NCBI GenBank assembly: GCA_037349105.1
Contig: JAYJMM010000114.1
Coordinates: 2,843,501 to 2,907,500, forward strand
Reading direction: 5' to 3'
DNA from: Limnomonas spitsbergensis
Taxonomy: Eukaryota > Chlorophyta > Chlorophyceae > Chlamydomonadales
DNA: 64,000 nucleotides
Shown here: positions 35,883 to 44,814 of the stretch, piece after piece
How the letters are laid out: each line of letters begins with the position of its first letter
Position numbering within the stretch: the first letter of the stretch is position 1
Translations under genes and position numbers: made by a program
The notes under the pieces: generated by a model
What the model was told of the DNA's origin: nothing
The model's input: only the letters and a program-made list of their open reading frames with translations
Databases searched by the model: none

Positions 35883-35889
35883 ATAGTGA
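35883..35889. repeat. LINE target-site duplication ATAGTGA, left
   Basis: ATAGTGA here and at 37543-37549 flank the LINE. Both copies encode the same His-Tyr codons in the methyltransferase frame. Confidence 0.8.
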
Positions 35890-37542
35890 AGTTTTTGTGA
35901 AGTTTTTACAGTCCAACAGAGCATCACACTTGATGCATGGGACATGTGCCCGTAAACCGGTACAGGCACTTGATACACTAGGACAGAAAGCGAAAACCAG
36001 TGACCCCCCTGGGCAAGCAACTAGCACACAACCACGACAGTGGCGTGGGAATGAACCCCATAGTGCAGAAGATAAGCCCCAGCCATAAAACATGACGTGG
36101 GTGCAAAAGAGTTCGATTGAGCACCGCCTAGAGAGTTAGGGGGGAGACAGGAATTTTGGCAGAGTTTTGAGATGATTCTCTCTTTTCATCATACACTGAA
36201 AGATAAAACAACCAAATTTCTTCCAGAACACATATGCAGAATCCGCTGCATTTAGTTTGCCGCACACTCCATTTGCGTACCGTTTCATGGCCTCATCCTC
36301 GTCCTCTAGGAAATTATGGAAAGTAAGGTTAAACTGAAAGCGAAGGTCTGTATAGAACGGGCAGTAAATCATGTGAAGCTCATCCTCCCGACATTCAAGA
36401 TTGCAACATCTACAAATCCTCTCGCTACGAGGCACACAGGGTTTCTCAAAGCGCCCTGTCTCAACATTCAGCCAATGCGACCCCATTCGATACCGGGCTA
36501 CAGCAAAAATAATATTAGGCTTACTCAAATTGTACCAGAAAGTCTCCTGCACATCACGCTTAATTTGGAACCACTTAGAGAACGTAAACAATTTGAACCC
36601 CGAGCGTTCTGAGTCAGGAGTAGCACGTACTGACAGGGCCGTACGTGGCATGTCCCTGGAAATTTTGGAAAGCCACTGATCCCTAGCTGAATTCACAATG
36701 ACCTCAATATCCAAAGAGGTATTGGCTGATGCAGTCAATAAATCAATACCCAGAGTCATCAATATCGTAGACAGAAAACCAGCCCAACAAAGTGAAGTGC
36801 CAGCCTTTGCCAAATCACAACTTTCCTGCATAGCCATTTTCACAAGGTCATTGTCAGGCCTCAGATTAATTCTATTCCAAAAACTCAGGGTCTGCTGAAA
36901 AAGACTTAAGATAAGGGGTTCACGGTGCAGTTCACTCATGAGAACATACTCGGACACAGACTTGCGAAGACCCAGACACTGCCTAAGGAAACCCTTGTGA
37001 ATTACCTCCAAATCTCTAGAGAAACCAGTATCTGTCAAGCCGACTCCTTTCGCAAGGAGACCTGGTCCCCAAATTTCACACCCATAAAACAGAATAGGCT
37101 TCACTAAAGAGTCAAAAAGATGACATTTGATGTGAACATTGTGTATGTCAAGCTCATGACATCTCCGGACCATGGCATACAAAGCTGCCCTCCCTTTGTT
37201 GACACAACGTCTACCTGCTCCCTTCATACCCTCTGCCTCATCAAATAACATACCCAAGTAGATGAAAAAGGGCTTAATATCAAGAACGCTTCCGTCATAA
37301 GACAGAGATGCCAAATGACGACAATATTTCTTGTTAAAAACAACTGCTTCAGATTTTTTTATATTGACTGTCAAGGCATTGTGGCGACAAAAAATATGGA
37401 GAGCATCAAGAAGTTTTTGCAGATCATCCGGCGATTCAGCGAATAACACCAGATCATCAGCATAAAGTAAAACTCTGACCAAAGCATGTGAAAGACGGGC
37501 GCCAATATCAGGGCACTCAATTGCGACAAACTTCTCGTAGTA
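35890..37542 (-). mobile_element. 5'-truncated non-LTR retrotransposon (LINE) inside the methyltransferase
   Basis: A 1,653-bp insertion flanked by a 7-bp duplication, coding on the minus strand like its host. Its 5' end lies just upstream of the reverse transcriptase YADD box, so most of the element is missing, as usual for target-primed reverse transcription. About 250 bp of 3' UTR follow the ORF. The 3' end has two copies of AAAAACTTCAC on the minus strand, a possible simple tail repeat overlapping the target duplication. Confidence 0.85.
36136..37542 (-). pseudogene. LINE reverse transcriptase, C-terminal fragment
   Basis: Begins with VRVLLYADDLVLFAES, the motif C box of the reverse transcriptase palm (YADD holds two catalytic aspartates), followed by the thumb segment TVNIKKSEAVVFN. 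Near the end ICRCCNLECREDELHMIYC has the spacing of the CCHC-type motif found at the C-terminus of many LINE ORF2 proteins. Endonuclease and N-terminal palm motifs are absent. The fragment is uninterrupted, which fits a young insertion, but it cannot be an active element. Confidence 0.85.
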
Positions 37543-37549
37543 ATAGTGA
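37543..37549. repeat. LINE target-site duplication ATAGTGA, right
   Basis: Partner of 35883-35889. Confidence 0.8.
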
Positions 37550-37779
37550 TTGATGCGGATGCCATTTCTTAGCATGCATTCTAATCCACCGCACATGCCA
37601 CCAAAAAGCTCAATCAGTGACACACCTTCTTGCACAGCAGTAATAATGCTGTTTTGAGGAACAGGTGTAGAATTTATTGATTGAATTCCTTTTCCAACTG
37701 GATTGCCTTCGTGAGACTGTTCTTGCACCTGCAGTGACGTATAGTGGGAAGGAGGCAAATCCTGCAATGCAGTCGGCAA
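37543..37779 (-). CDS. C5 cytosine DNA methyltransferase, N-terminal part (motif I)
   Basis: Contains GVSLIELFGGMCGGLECM, the FxGxG-type S-adenosylmethionine loop of motif I, followed by GIRINHY, where the LINE is inserted. In the present sequence this part is fused in frame to the LINE reverse transcriptase, so a single open frame of 547 codons (36136-37779) starts as a methyltransferase and ends as a LINE protein. Upstream, the linker frame at 37674-38462 overlaps in another phase, so expression with RT/RNase H would need splicing or frameshifting. Confidence 0.82.
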
Positions 37780-38462
37780 TCTTCAACTCTCGACGAAGCT
37801 GTTCCTCTTAGGGCTTTCTGTTTGTCAGACAGATTGTCCATCTGCGGCACATGAATGCGAGTTGAAAATGAAGAAATGCCATTTATTTCAAAATCAAATG
37901 CAGCTGCAGTATCAAATGCATTACAGCAACTCATTTCATCCATGTCATCAGGATGCACCAGTCTAGTAGCTAACGAATGAATATGATTCGTAACAGCCGG
38001 ACCGAACGTTGGAGAGGGCCAAATAGCTCTGGTTCTAGGTAGGCCCGGCCACTCGGTTGGTGAAGGGAAAGACATTTCATCATCCTCAGAAATCATTTGT
38101 AAGCCAGGAATAACTTGCTCCTTATCAGGAGCTGGATCAAGATCAATTGCAGGACCAAAAGGTTCTATGGCAAATCCCCACGGGACTGCACTCTGGGGCG
38201 TTCTTGACAAACAAGCAGCCATGAGGGAATAAGCTCTTTTAGAACTATTAGCAGTTAAGTCTGTGTCTACACCTGACCCGCAGAATGCAGAGTTGTAGTA
38301 AAAGGGCCACGTTGTTGCGAAGTGACTCTCCTTTGTACCTGTCCAGTCCAGATCTGACTGGACAGAAAAACCTGCTGGGGACATCGGCAACAATATGTTT
38401 AACACCTGGTTTGTATTCAAGCTCATAAGAGAATGGTGAAAGCATGACAGACCAGCGGGCAT
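37674..38462 (-). CDS. Pol linker frame between RNase H and methyltransferase
   Basis: 262 codons overlapping the end of the RT/RNase H frame (by 215 bp) and the start of the methyltransferase frame (by 106 bp), each in a different phase. The RNase H frame loses family resemblance after HIVADVPSRFF, so translation or splicing may pass into this frame. It is acidic and proline-rich with no recognised fold. It probably encodes the spacer of a Gag-Pol polyprotein; how the phases are joined is not clear from the sequence. Confidence 0.5.
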   Translation of the reverse strand: MPAGLSCFHHSLMSLNTNQVLNILLPMSPAGFSVQSDLDWTGTKESHFATTWPFYYNSAFCGSGVDTDLTANSSKRAYSLMAACLSRTPQSAVPWGFAIEPFGPAIDLDPAPDKEQVIPGLQMISEDDEMSFPSPTEWPGLPRTRAIWPSPTFGPAVTNHIHSLATRLVHPDDMDEMSCCNAFDTAAAFDFEINGISSFSTRIHVPQMDNLSDKQKALRGTASSRVEDCRLHCRICLLPTIRHCRCKNSLTKAIQLEKEFNQ

Positions 38463-40479
38463 ACTGCCCCTCTAACTCTTTATTAGACATTAACCAGGAC
38501 AATCCTTTATGGTCACTGATTATTAAAAATGGTATTTTAGCTCCAAGCAGATAATAGCGGAAGGCTCTCACTCCCCATACTGCAGCTAACATTTCACCCT
38601 TGTAAGAGCCATAATTAGCCTCATGCACATTGCAAGTCCTGCTGATGCAGGCTACTAGATATTCCTTCCCATCATCATCCTTTTGACCCAGAACAGCTGA
38701 CATGCCTTTCTGGGACCAATCTGTGTGAAGGATGTAACGGCGATTTTTATCAGGAGTGCGCAATGCGTTACCAGGTTTGCAGAGTTCATCTTTTAGGTGT
38801 TCCCATGCCTTATCTCTTTCAGCCGTCCACAGCCAAGGAGTGTCCTTCTTAAACAACTCTGTAAGGGGGCTGGAGATGACAGAGAAGTTAGGGACATAGC
38901 ATCGGTAATAATTAGCAAACCCAATTACACGACGCAGTTCATGCACAGTAGTAGGCGTGGGTAAGGCCCTGATTGCCAAGACCTTGGTTTCACTGGGGGA
39001 AATACCTGTCGTCCCAATCATATGACCAAGGTACTCCAGGCTGTTAAACAGGAACTTGCATTTCCCTGGATGCACTTTCATTTGACAATTTTTCAGTGCA
39101 GCGAACAAGAGTTTAAGCGCTGCTTTGTGCGACGCAAGATCTTTGGTGAAGACCAGGATATCATCAATAAAACATACACAACAGTGGTCAAGGCCTGCTT
39201 CAGTTATGACAGTATTCATGACACGCTGGAAGTATGCAGGCATATTGGTAAGGCCAAAGGTATTTCGGTTAGTTTTCCAACACCTATCATTCCACCAGAA
39301 CGCAGTCATGTCCCTACATTCTTCAGACAAGGAGGTTTGACCAAATCCTGATTTCATATCACACACAGAGAACACAGTACAACCTTCAGTTCTTCCAAAC
39401 AGTTCTTCAGGCAAGGGCAAAGGGTACACGTCGGGAGGTGTAAAGGCATTGATGCCTCCAGATGCTTTACCATAATTTATGCAGCATCTTTTATCAGTCC
39501 AAGCACCAGTCACAGGATCCTTCTTGGCAGCTATAACAGCTTCATGTATCATAAGGGGTCGGGGACACTCACTGATAAATCCAGCTTCCATGAGGGGGAT
39601 CATGTGCTCGTCCATAACTTCTTTCTCCATGGGCGACCTCCTGCGAGCCTTTCTGAGAATAATACCTGGGGGCAAAGTTATTGTTTCTCCAGGGGGACCT
39701 ATGGTGAAGGGAAGAACTGATCCTTCATAACCCGTTAAATCAGACAATTTATAAGCGCTTTGTGCTTGGATAATATCCCCTAGTTCATCCTGGAACTGCT
39801 GCCTCTCAAGCTCGCTAATATCAGCATGATTGCCCAGGGTCCAACCTTGTTCCATCTTGAAATGTTTATCAGGTTCTACAGGGTCTGCTGGACTGTCAGG
39901 TGTCATATTATCTAAAGACCAAGATCCCTCAATAGGGACTCCCTCGTGAAGCTCATCAGGTGATAACAGATCGTTCAATAACGCTGGATCTGTGTAGTGT
40001 TGAATATCTGCGGCGTAAGAGATACCTGTCTGCGTGACCAGTGACGATCCTAATACTTCTCTTGAATACTGGTCTCTTGCGACGCTGCGAGTTAAATCAA
40101 AGACCTGAGCTGGGGCATTGTGAGTTCTCATGCTGTTAATAGGTGTGAACAAGAATGCTGTGGCTATCAGCCAGAGGTAGAAGATACATCGCATTATGGT
40201 GGGTTGCATTCTGAGGATATGCTGCGTTCTATGAGTGATAGCAGGGCCCGGGCAACGCACAGCTTTACAGGCATCAATTTTCAAAGTCACAACGCGTAAC
40301 CTGTCAGACCTAAGCAGTTCAGCCTTGAGCTTGTCATCAGCAATCCTCTGAACCCTACGAGATCTCCTGACTTTCTTGGCCCAAAACTCAATGAGAATAG
40401 CAATACGCTTAGCGCGCAGCTGAGCAAGTTCCCTAGCTCTAGCTCGGCGCAGCATAGGCTTGTTACCCAAACTCTGCAA
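38248..40479 (-). CDS. Ty3/gypsy reverse transcriptase and RNase H
   Basis: 743 codons. Reverse transcriptase occupies about 280-545: VCDMKSGFGQ (Asp374, motif A), FGLTNMPAYFQRVMN, and FIDD at 437-440 (motif C; Phe instead of the common Tyr), then LEYLGHMI and the connection segment. RNase H runs from about 575 to 702, with candidate catalytic Asp587 (HTDWSQKG), Glu629 (YKGEMLAA), Asp656 (ISDHKG) and Asp699 (IVADVPSR). These copy the element RNA into DNA and remove the RNA strand. The frame opens directly at a strong splice-acceptor-like sequence (TTTGTTGTTCCTTTGCAG on the minus strand), so it may be an internal exon. Residues 95-115 form a hydrophobic stretch (CIFYLWLIATAFLFTPI), unexpected in Pol. 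Confidence 0.92.
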   Translation of the reverse strand: MQSLGNKPMLRRARARELAQLRAKRIAILIEFWAKKVRRSRRVQRIADDKLKAELLRSDRLRVVTLKIDACKAVRCPGPAITHRTQHILRMQPTIMRCIFYLWLIATAFLFTPINSMRTHNAPAQVFDLTRSVARDQYSREVLGSSLVTQTGISYAADIQHYTDPALLNDLLSPDELHEGVPIEGSWSLDNMTPDSPADPVEPDKHFKMEQGWTLGNHADISELERQQFQDELGDIIQAQSAYKLSDLTGYEGSVLPFTIGPPGETITLPPGIILRKARRRSPMEKEVMDEHMIPLMEAGFISECPRPLMIHEAVIAAKKDPVTGAWTDKRCCINYGKASGGINAFTPPDVYPLPLPEELFGRTEGCTVFSVCDMKSGFGQTSLSEECRDMTAFWWNDRCWKTNRNTFGLTNMPAYFQRVMNTVITEAGLDHCCVCFIDDILVFTKDLASHKAALKLLFAALKNCQMKVHPGKCKFLFNSLEYLGHMIGTTGISPSETKVLAIRALPTPTTVHELRRVIGFANYYRCYVPNFSVISSPLTELFKKDTPWLWTAERDKAWEHLKDELCKPGNALRTPDKNRRYILHTDWSQKGMSAVLGQKDDDGKEYLVACISRTCNVHEANYGSYKGEMLAAVWGVRAFRYYLLGAKIPFLIISDHKGLSWLMSNKELEGQYARWSVMLSPFSYELEYKPGVKHIVADVPSRFFCPVRSGLDRYKGESLRNNVALLLQLCILRVRCRHRLNC

Positions 40480-40584
40480 AGGAACAACAAAAGCAGAGCC
40501 CCTGAGGGGATGCGCAGGTCGAAAATGAGGGTGACGCTTTCTGATGAGAGCCTCTAAACTGCACTTCCTAGCCAGCGCAACGCT

Positions 40585-41472
40585 TCAAGAGTTAGGGCTG
40601 CCCAGAATCTCCTGAACTGTAACCTCTGCGACCTCAGCAGCAAATACTGCTATATCTGCCAAGATGTCAGTTTTGTCCTTGCGCTTGCGGAACACACAGA
40701 TGGTCTTGAACAGCTTCCACCACTCGCGTACCTTCTCCGAGTCCTTGCTACGAACGAGGATGGTGAGCTGCGCCATCATAGTTGGCGTGATGCTCGTCTT
40801 GATTTCCTCGCGGTAGGATGGCGTGCCTCGTCCATCGTACCGCGCTGCGCCCTCAATAGATGTGACGGGGACAAAAGACCTTGCTGCGCTGCGCAGCTGC
40901 CTCGTGGACCCACCATCGCCGGATGGAGCTGCAGCATGCTCTGAAGTTGCCGCTGTGTGATCGTCGAGATCCATACGGACAGGTGCTGACTCGGCAGCAG
41001 CTTCAGGGATGGGCCGCAGCTGGTTGTGCTGATCCAGATCATGGTTCAGCTCCTCTTCCCTCCGCTGTTGCCTCCTCAGCTGTTTGCGCTCCTTGCGCTG
41101 CTTCCGCTCCTCTGTGGTGAGCGGTGGCTTGGGCGCCCTCAATAGAGGAGAGGCCTCTTCACCACCGGACATCCGGGCCCCATGCCTGCCCTGAGGCGAT
41201 TGCATTGGCCCTTCCGTCTGGCTCCTTCCGCTGGCCAGGTTTTTACCACGGCCTGGGTTGGAGCCGGAGGCGCCGCCAGTTGCCTTGCGCTTATTTAAAA
41301 GCGCGGCTTGACGACGCCTGTCTTCTGTCCGAGCGATGGCTGCTGTTCGCTCTCTGAGAAGAATCCGCGCTGAAGCGTTGATGATTTTGTAGCCATCGCT
41401 GATGGCCACCCTGTCCCTGACCTGCTGAGCATGGTCGCGATCAGCCTTGCTGAGGTTGGGCTGTCTGGGCAT
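40585..41472 (-). CDS. Unrecognised basic/acidic retroelement ORF (295 aa)
   Basis: Starts MPRQPNLSKADRD directly after an acceptor-like CACCTTCAG. The middle is highly charged, with a KQRKERKQLRRQQRREEE helix that could be a coiled coil or nuclear signal. The C-terminal third (KTSITPTMMAQLTILVRSKD onward) looks globular and ends EVTVQEILGSPNS. I recognise no family. It lies between the protease and the reverse transcriptase, where standard gypsy elements have nothing. Confidence 0.6.
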   Translation of the reverse strand: MPRQPNLSKADRDHAQQVRDRVAISDGYKIINASARILLRERTAAIARTEDRRRQAALLNKRKATGGASGSNPGRGKNLASGRSQTEGPMQSPQGRHGARMSGGEEASPLLRAPKPPLTTEERKQRKERKQLRRQQRREEELNHDLDQHNQLRPIPEAAAESAPVRMDLDDHTAATSEHAAAPSGDGGSTRQLRSAARSFVPVTSIEGAARYDGRGTPSYREEIKTSITPTMMAQLTILVRSKDSEKVREWWKLFKTICVFRKRKDKTDILADIAVFAAEVAEVTVQEILGSPNS

Positions 41473-41635
41473 CTGAAGGTGTGATAAGTAATTAAAAATT
41501 AGTCATCACATCATGAGATAATGAACAGCACTTCATGACAACCTTTCCCCCCCTCACTGACCAGTCATTATGGAAAGGAGTGACTGATTAGTGAAGGTAA
41601 GATAAGTGCTGTGAATAAAATGTGAATAAAAAATG

Positions 41636-42400
41636 TTAAGACAACTGAGTTGGGATTGGTCTTGATGGACCAACCCCAAACACCCAAGGAGATCTGATGA
41701 ATTTAACTGGCACATCAAATGTGCCATCAGGTTGCTGCACGTCAGCAGGTCTGTCTTTGTACACATGCAAGTCAGATTTATGGAATAGAATGTCATCATC
41801 ATCAGATAAGGGTTCTACTGTTGGCCGGTATTGCCATTTAAGGCTTGCATCAGTTTCCCAAGCAATATCAAAAGCCCTAGGCAAAGGGTATTCAAATTCA
41901 GACATGGCAATGTATTTGTACCAGTCAAACAGTAGCTGATGACTGATGATGTCTGATTTTGCACCTTCGCAGGTTGACTTTAATTCAGAGATTCTGTCGA
42001 CCGTGAGGTCTTCAGACGCATCCGAATCCTGGTCAAGTTCATCCCTAGCATCTTGCAGCTGTGTGATACTGGTCCGCAGTCTATCATTTTGCAACCTAAT
42101 AACCTCTTTGATTACATCAAAGCGGTACTGCGCTAAGGATTTGCTAACAGGTTTATCTGCTGCTATCCCTGCAGAGGGGTACAGTGCATTAGCATCCTCA
42201 ATGCTAAGTTCAGTATCACCCATGCCAGGAATTCTGAACATGCAAGCAACAGCTGAACTCCCAATATATTCCAGGCGGTAAGCCCTTCCAGACATCAATT
42301 GTGAAGCATGTCTAAATCTACGAGAGGTTAGATTCACACCAGAAGTTATTCTGATATGAGAAGGACTTCTCATGACAAAATAACTTCTGCTGTCAAGCAA
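41636..42400 (-). CDS. Unrecognised retroelement ORF (254 aa)
   Basis: An acidic protein with a middle part rich in D/E, S and L (LQDARDELDQDSDASEDL) and a C-terminus with many aromatic residues and prolines (PWVFGVGPSRPIP). No domain, signal peptide or membrane segment recognised. Just upstream on the minus strand lie GAAGTAAGTACC (donor-like) and CTTGACAG (acceptor-like), so the preceding ORF may be spliced to it. Confidence 0.5.
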   Translation of the reverse strand: MLDSRSYFVMRSPSHIRITSGVNLTSRRFRHASQLMSGRAYRLEYIGSSAVACMFRIPGMGDTELSIEDANALYPSAGIAADKPVSKSLAQYRFDVIKEVIRLQNDRLRTSITQLQDARDELDQDSDASEDLTVDRISELKSTCEGAKSDIISHQLLFDWYKYIAMSEFEYPLPRAFDIAWETDASLKWQYRPTVEPLSDDDDILFHKSDLHVYKDRPADVQQPDGTFDVPVKFIRSPWVFGVGPSRPIPTQLS

Positions 42401-42670
42401 GTAACTACACCGTATTAGACGGTGACTGATCGATGTTTGTAGATCGCAGAGGTACTTACTTCAAGTACTTGAATCTGCGCAATAGGCATATGTGCACCTA
42501 ATCCTGTAAAATATAGTAAAAATTTAGTATGATAACGATCATAAAGTAAACCTACTAATAAAAATAAGCAAGGAGATACTAAACCATGAGATACCATCAT
42601 AAAACTTGCATTATAAGCTGAAAATTCACTCTTTATTGAAAGACAAAAGTTAATTTATCAGTTCAATTAC

Positions 42671-43777
42671 TTAGGGGGCAGCAGGCGCAAGTACAGGTCC
42701 AATCACGACGTCTCCAGGGATGAGAGGCGTGGGTTCAGTTGACCCATATGGTGCGTCCTCATCAAGCCTTGCCATGGTTTCCGTGAACCAGGCAGAAGGG
42801 TATCGCCCCCAGTAACCGTGCGGTTTGTCAAAGACCTGATTGTGCTGCGCCATCCAGGCCAGATAACCAACATGCCAGCTGTCATCCCAGTTCGGCTGTT
42901 GTAGTGCAGTCATTTGCATGCACCAATTATAAAGGGTGATGCGCTGCTGTAGGTGAAGCAGCCATTGCCCGCGCAAGATTCTGCCGTAATGCGTCAAAAT
43001 TCTGCGGCCTTCTGCAATCAGATGCATCCTAGCCGTAGCGACTGCTTCAGGCATGGAGCCTAGCTGAGGAATTATTCCAATTCCTTGCAGGTACGGAGTT
43101 AATAAGCCGTCATGGAATTGTCCATACCAGCTTTCATTGTAAACATCAAAGAAGTCTGCACCAATAGCGTACATGATGTTCTGATTGAGAGACGCAGCCC
43201 TGATGAACCCCAGCTGATGCTTGATGACGGCAAGATTATTTATTATGACTTTAGCTGCCTGCTTTGCTTTATCAGCATAGAGAGTGACAATGTAGTCTTG
43301 CTGATCAGGCTCATACTCAGTGAAAAACGAAATTGGAGGCAGTATTTCCATTTCGTTTGCCATCTCAATGTCGTAGTCATGATACAGAGGGATACCACGT
43401 TCCGGCGCGTATCTATGTAGCCTTCCTTCGAAATGTGTGCCATGTCCAGAATGCCATGTATCAGCCTCCTCCCCAAGCCAAGACCGGTGCGTGGGCTGCT
43501 CAAAAACGATCAACCCAGACCTCATATTCATCTGCGCAGGATGACAGGCACCAGAGGCGCTCAGCATCATACAAAGGATCGCTAAACACCTACTAATGGA
43601 GTCCACTACACCGTATTCAGGGGGTAGTGCAGTTTTTGAAGACTGGTACTCACTTGTAGGAGTAGATCTGCAGCAATGAGGAGGAGGGAGGCAGAGGAGA
43701 TTGAGTAATGAAAATATGTCATACTGCGTCATCTCAATCAGCAGCACTCTCTCCCCCCCCAACTCTACACGATGCAA
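42671..43777 (-). CDS. Unrecognised retroelement ORF (368 aa)
   Basis: No family recognised. Near residue 60 there is a hydrophobic, cysteine-containing stretch (RCLAILCMMLSASGACHPAQ) that could be a signal peptide, but it overlaps a possible intron (donor-like GTGAGTACC near 43655, acceptor-like TGCGCAG near 43530). If spliced, the coding part starts near MNMRSGLIVFEQP. The C-terminal two thirds are helical-looking and rich in Trp, Tyr and His (HVGYLAWMAQHNQVFDKPHG). Position between protease and RT is unusual; an envelope-like or accessory role cannot be supported. Confidence 0.5.
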   Translation of the reverse strand: MHRVELGGERVLLIEMTQYDIFSLLNLLCLPPPHCCRSTPTSEYQSSKTALPPEYGVVDSISRCLAILCMMLSASGACHPAQMNMRSGLIVFEQPTHRSWLGEEADTWHSGHGTHFEGRLHRYAPERGIPLYHDYDIEMANEMEILPPISFFTEYEPDQQDYIVTLYADKAKQAAKVIINNLAVIKHQLGFIRAASLNQNIMYAIGADFFDVYNESWYGQFHDGLLTPYLQGIGIIPQLGSMPEAVATARMHLIAEGRRILTHYGRILRGQWLLHLQQRITLYNWCMQMTALQQPNWDDSWHVGYLAWMAQHNQVFDKPHGYWGRYPSAWFTETMARLDEDAPYGSTEPTPLIPGDVVIGPVLAPAAP

Positions 43778-43806
43778 TCGTGCAGAGTTGAAAGGTGCTG
43801 GAGAGT

Positions 43807-44781
43807 CTAGTTATCAGATCTCACAGTTGATACCGGGAGGTCAAGAACATCTGAGGACCAGTTTGGTCTGAAAGTGAGGATTCCCCTGGCAACATCATGG
43901 ATCGCTCTGAAATGTATGCTATCAGGGTTCCCAAACAGTGCAGTGAACGAGTGCGAAGGAGCCCAGGCTACGACCAGAAAACAGTGCTCACTGGTAAGCT
44001 CTGCCGACCCAGACCCATAAGAAATCGTGACAATAGGCGTAATGCCCCTGATCGTGTCAACACCACCACTAGTGGCTAGTTTCATCGGGTAAGGAAGAAC
44101 AGGAATGCCCAGGCGATTCGCCTCTCTGTCAGTTATCAAATGACAATTCGACCCGAAGTCTAACATCGCCCTATTAGGCATTTGTTTAGGGCCGCCATCA
44201 TAGATCAGGCCAACCTGCTCACCTGGCGATTCTTCAGGGTTGGCAAAATAAAACAAGGATCCTGTAAGCGAACGGAAATAGGCACCAATATCCGAGGCGT
44301 TAGCAATGAGGGCACTCATGCGCACAGGGTCAGGTTCAGGGAGATTGCTCACCAGGAACGATTCAGGTGCAGTCTCTGCAGCAGTATGCACACGAAGCTC
44401 AGCAGATCGATCAAAGAGTAAGCGTTGTGAAGTGTCAGTAAGCGAAACGCCTGCAGATAATATAGTAGGATCAATCAACCCCTGCCGTCGGTTCGTCGGA
44501 ACCCTAACCTCAGCCCACCGCGATCCTGGACCGTGCGTAAGCAATGTGGTCGGAACCTCAGTCTGAAAACGCGATGCAGAAGCTGCGCCCCTGTCCACAA
44601 ATGGATTCCCTGAAACAGTGCGGGATTCCCATGACTCATTCTCAGCTGCTGAAAACGCAACCAGTGTATCTAACTTAGTAACCGGGACAGGGACTCTGGA
44701 TTTCCCCTGGAACCCGTCTGGAAATTTTTTTGACCCCTTTTTAGCAAAGTCATCTCGAAAACTCCCTAATACTGCAGCCAT
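43807..44781 (-). CDS. Retroelement aspartic protease
   Basis: 324 codons. AMLDFGSNCHLIT at about 206-218 fits the active-site loop of retropepsin-like proteases (D-T/S-G-A/S; here DFGS), and TALFGNPDSI at about 285-294 fits the conserved segment before the C-terminal helix. Such proteases dimerise and cut the Gag and Pol precursors. The N-terminal 190 residues are of unknown function. The start follows the Gag stop by 34 bp, so it is a separate ORF or joined to Gag by frameshift or splicing. Confidence 0.72.
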   Translation of the reverse strand: MAAVLGSFRDDFAKKGSKKFPDGFQGKSRVPVPVTKLDTLVAFSAAENESWESRTVSGNPFVDRGAASASRFQTEVPTTLLTHGPGSRWAEVRVPTNRRQGLIDPTILSAGVSLTDTSQRLLFDRSAELRVHTAAETAPESFLVSNLPEPDPVRMSALIANASDIGAYFRSLTGSLFYFANPEESPGEQVGLIYDGGPKQMPNRAMLDFGSNCHLITDREANRLGIPVLPYPMKLATSGGVDTIRGITPIVTISYGSGSAELTSEHCFLVVAWAPSHSFTALFGNPDSIHFRAIHDVARGILTFRPNWSSDVLDLPVSTVRSDN

Positions 44782-44814
44782 AGCTGTCAGGTGATGGGTG
44801 CCAGGTTCTCCATG

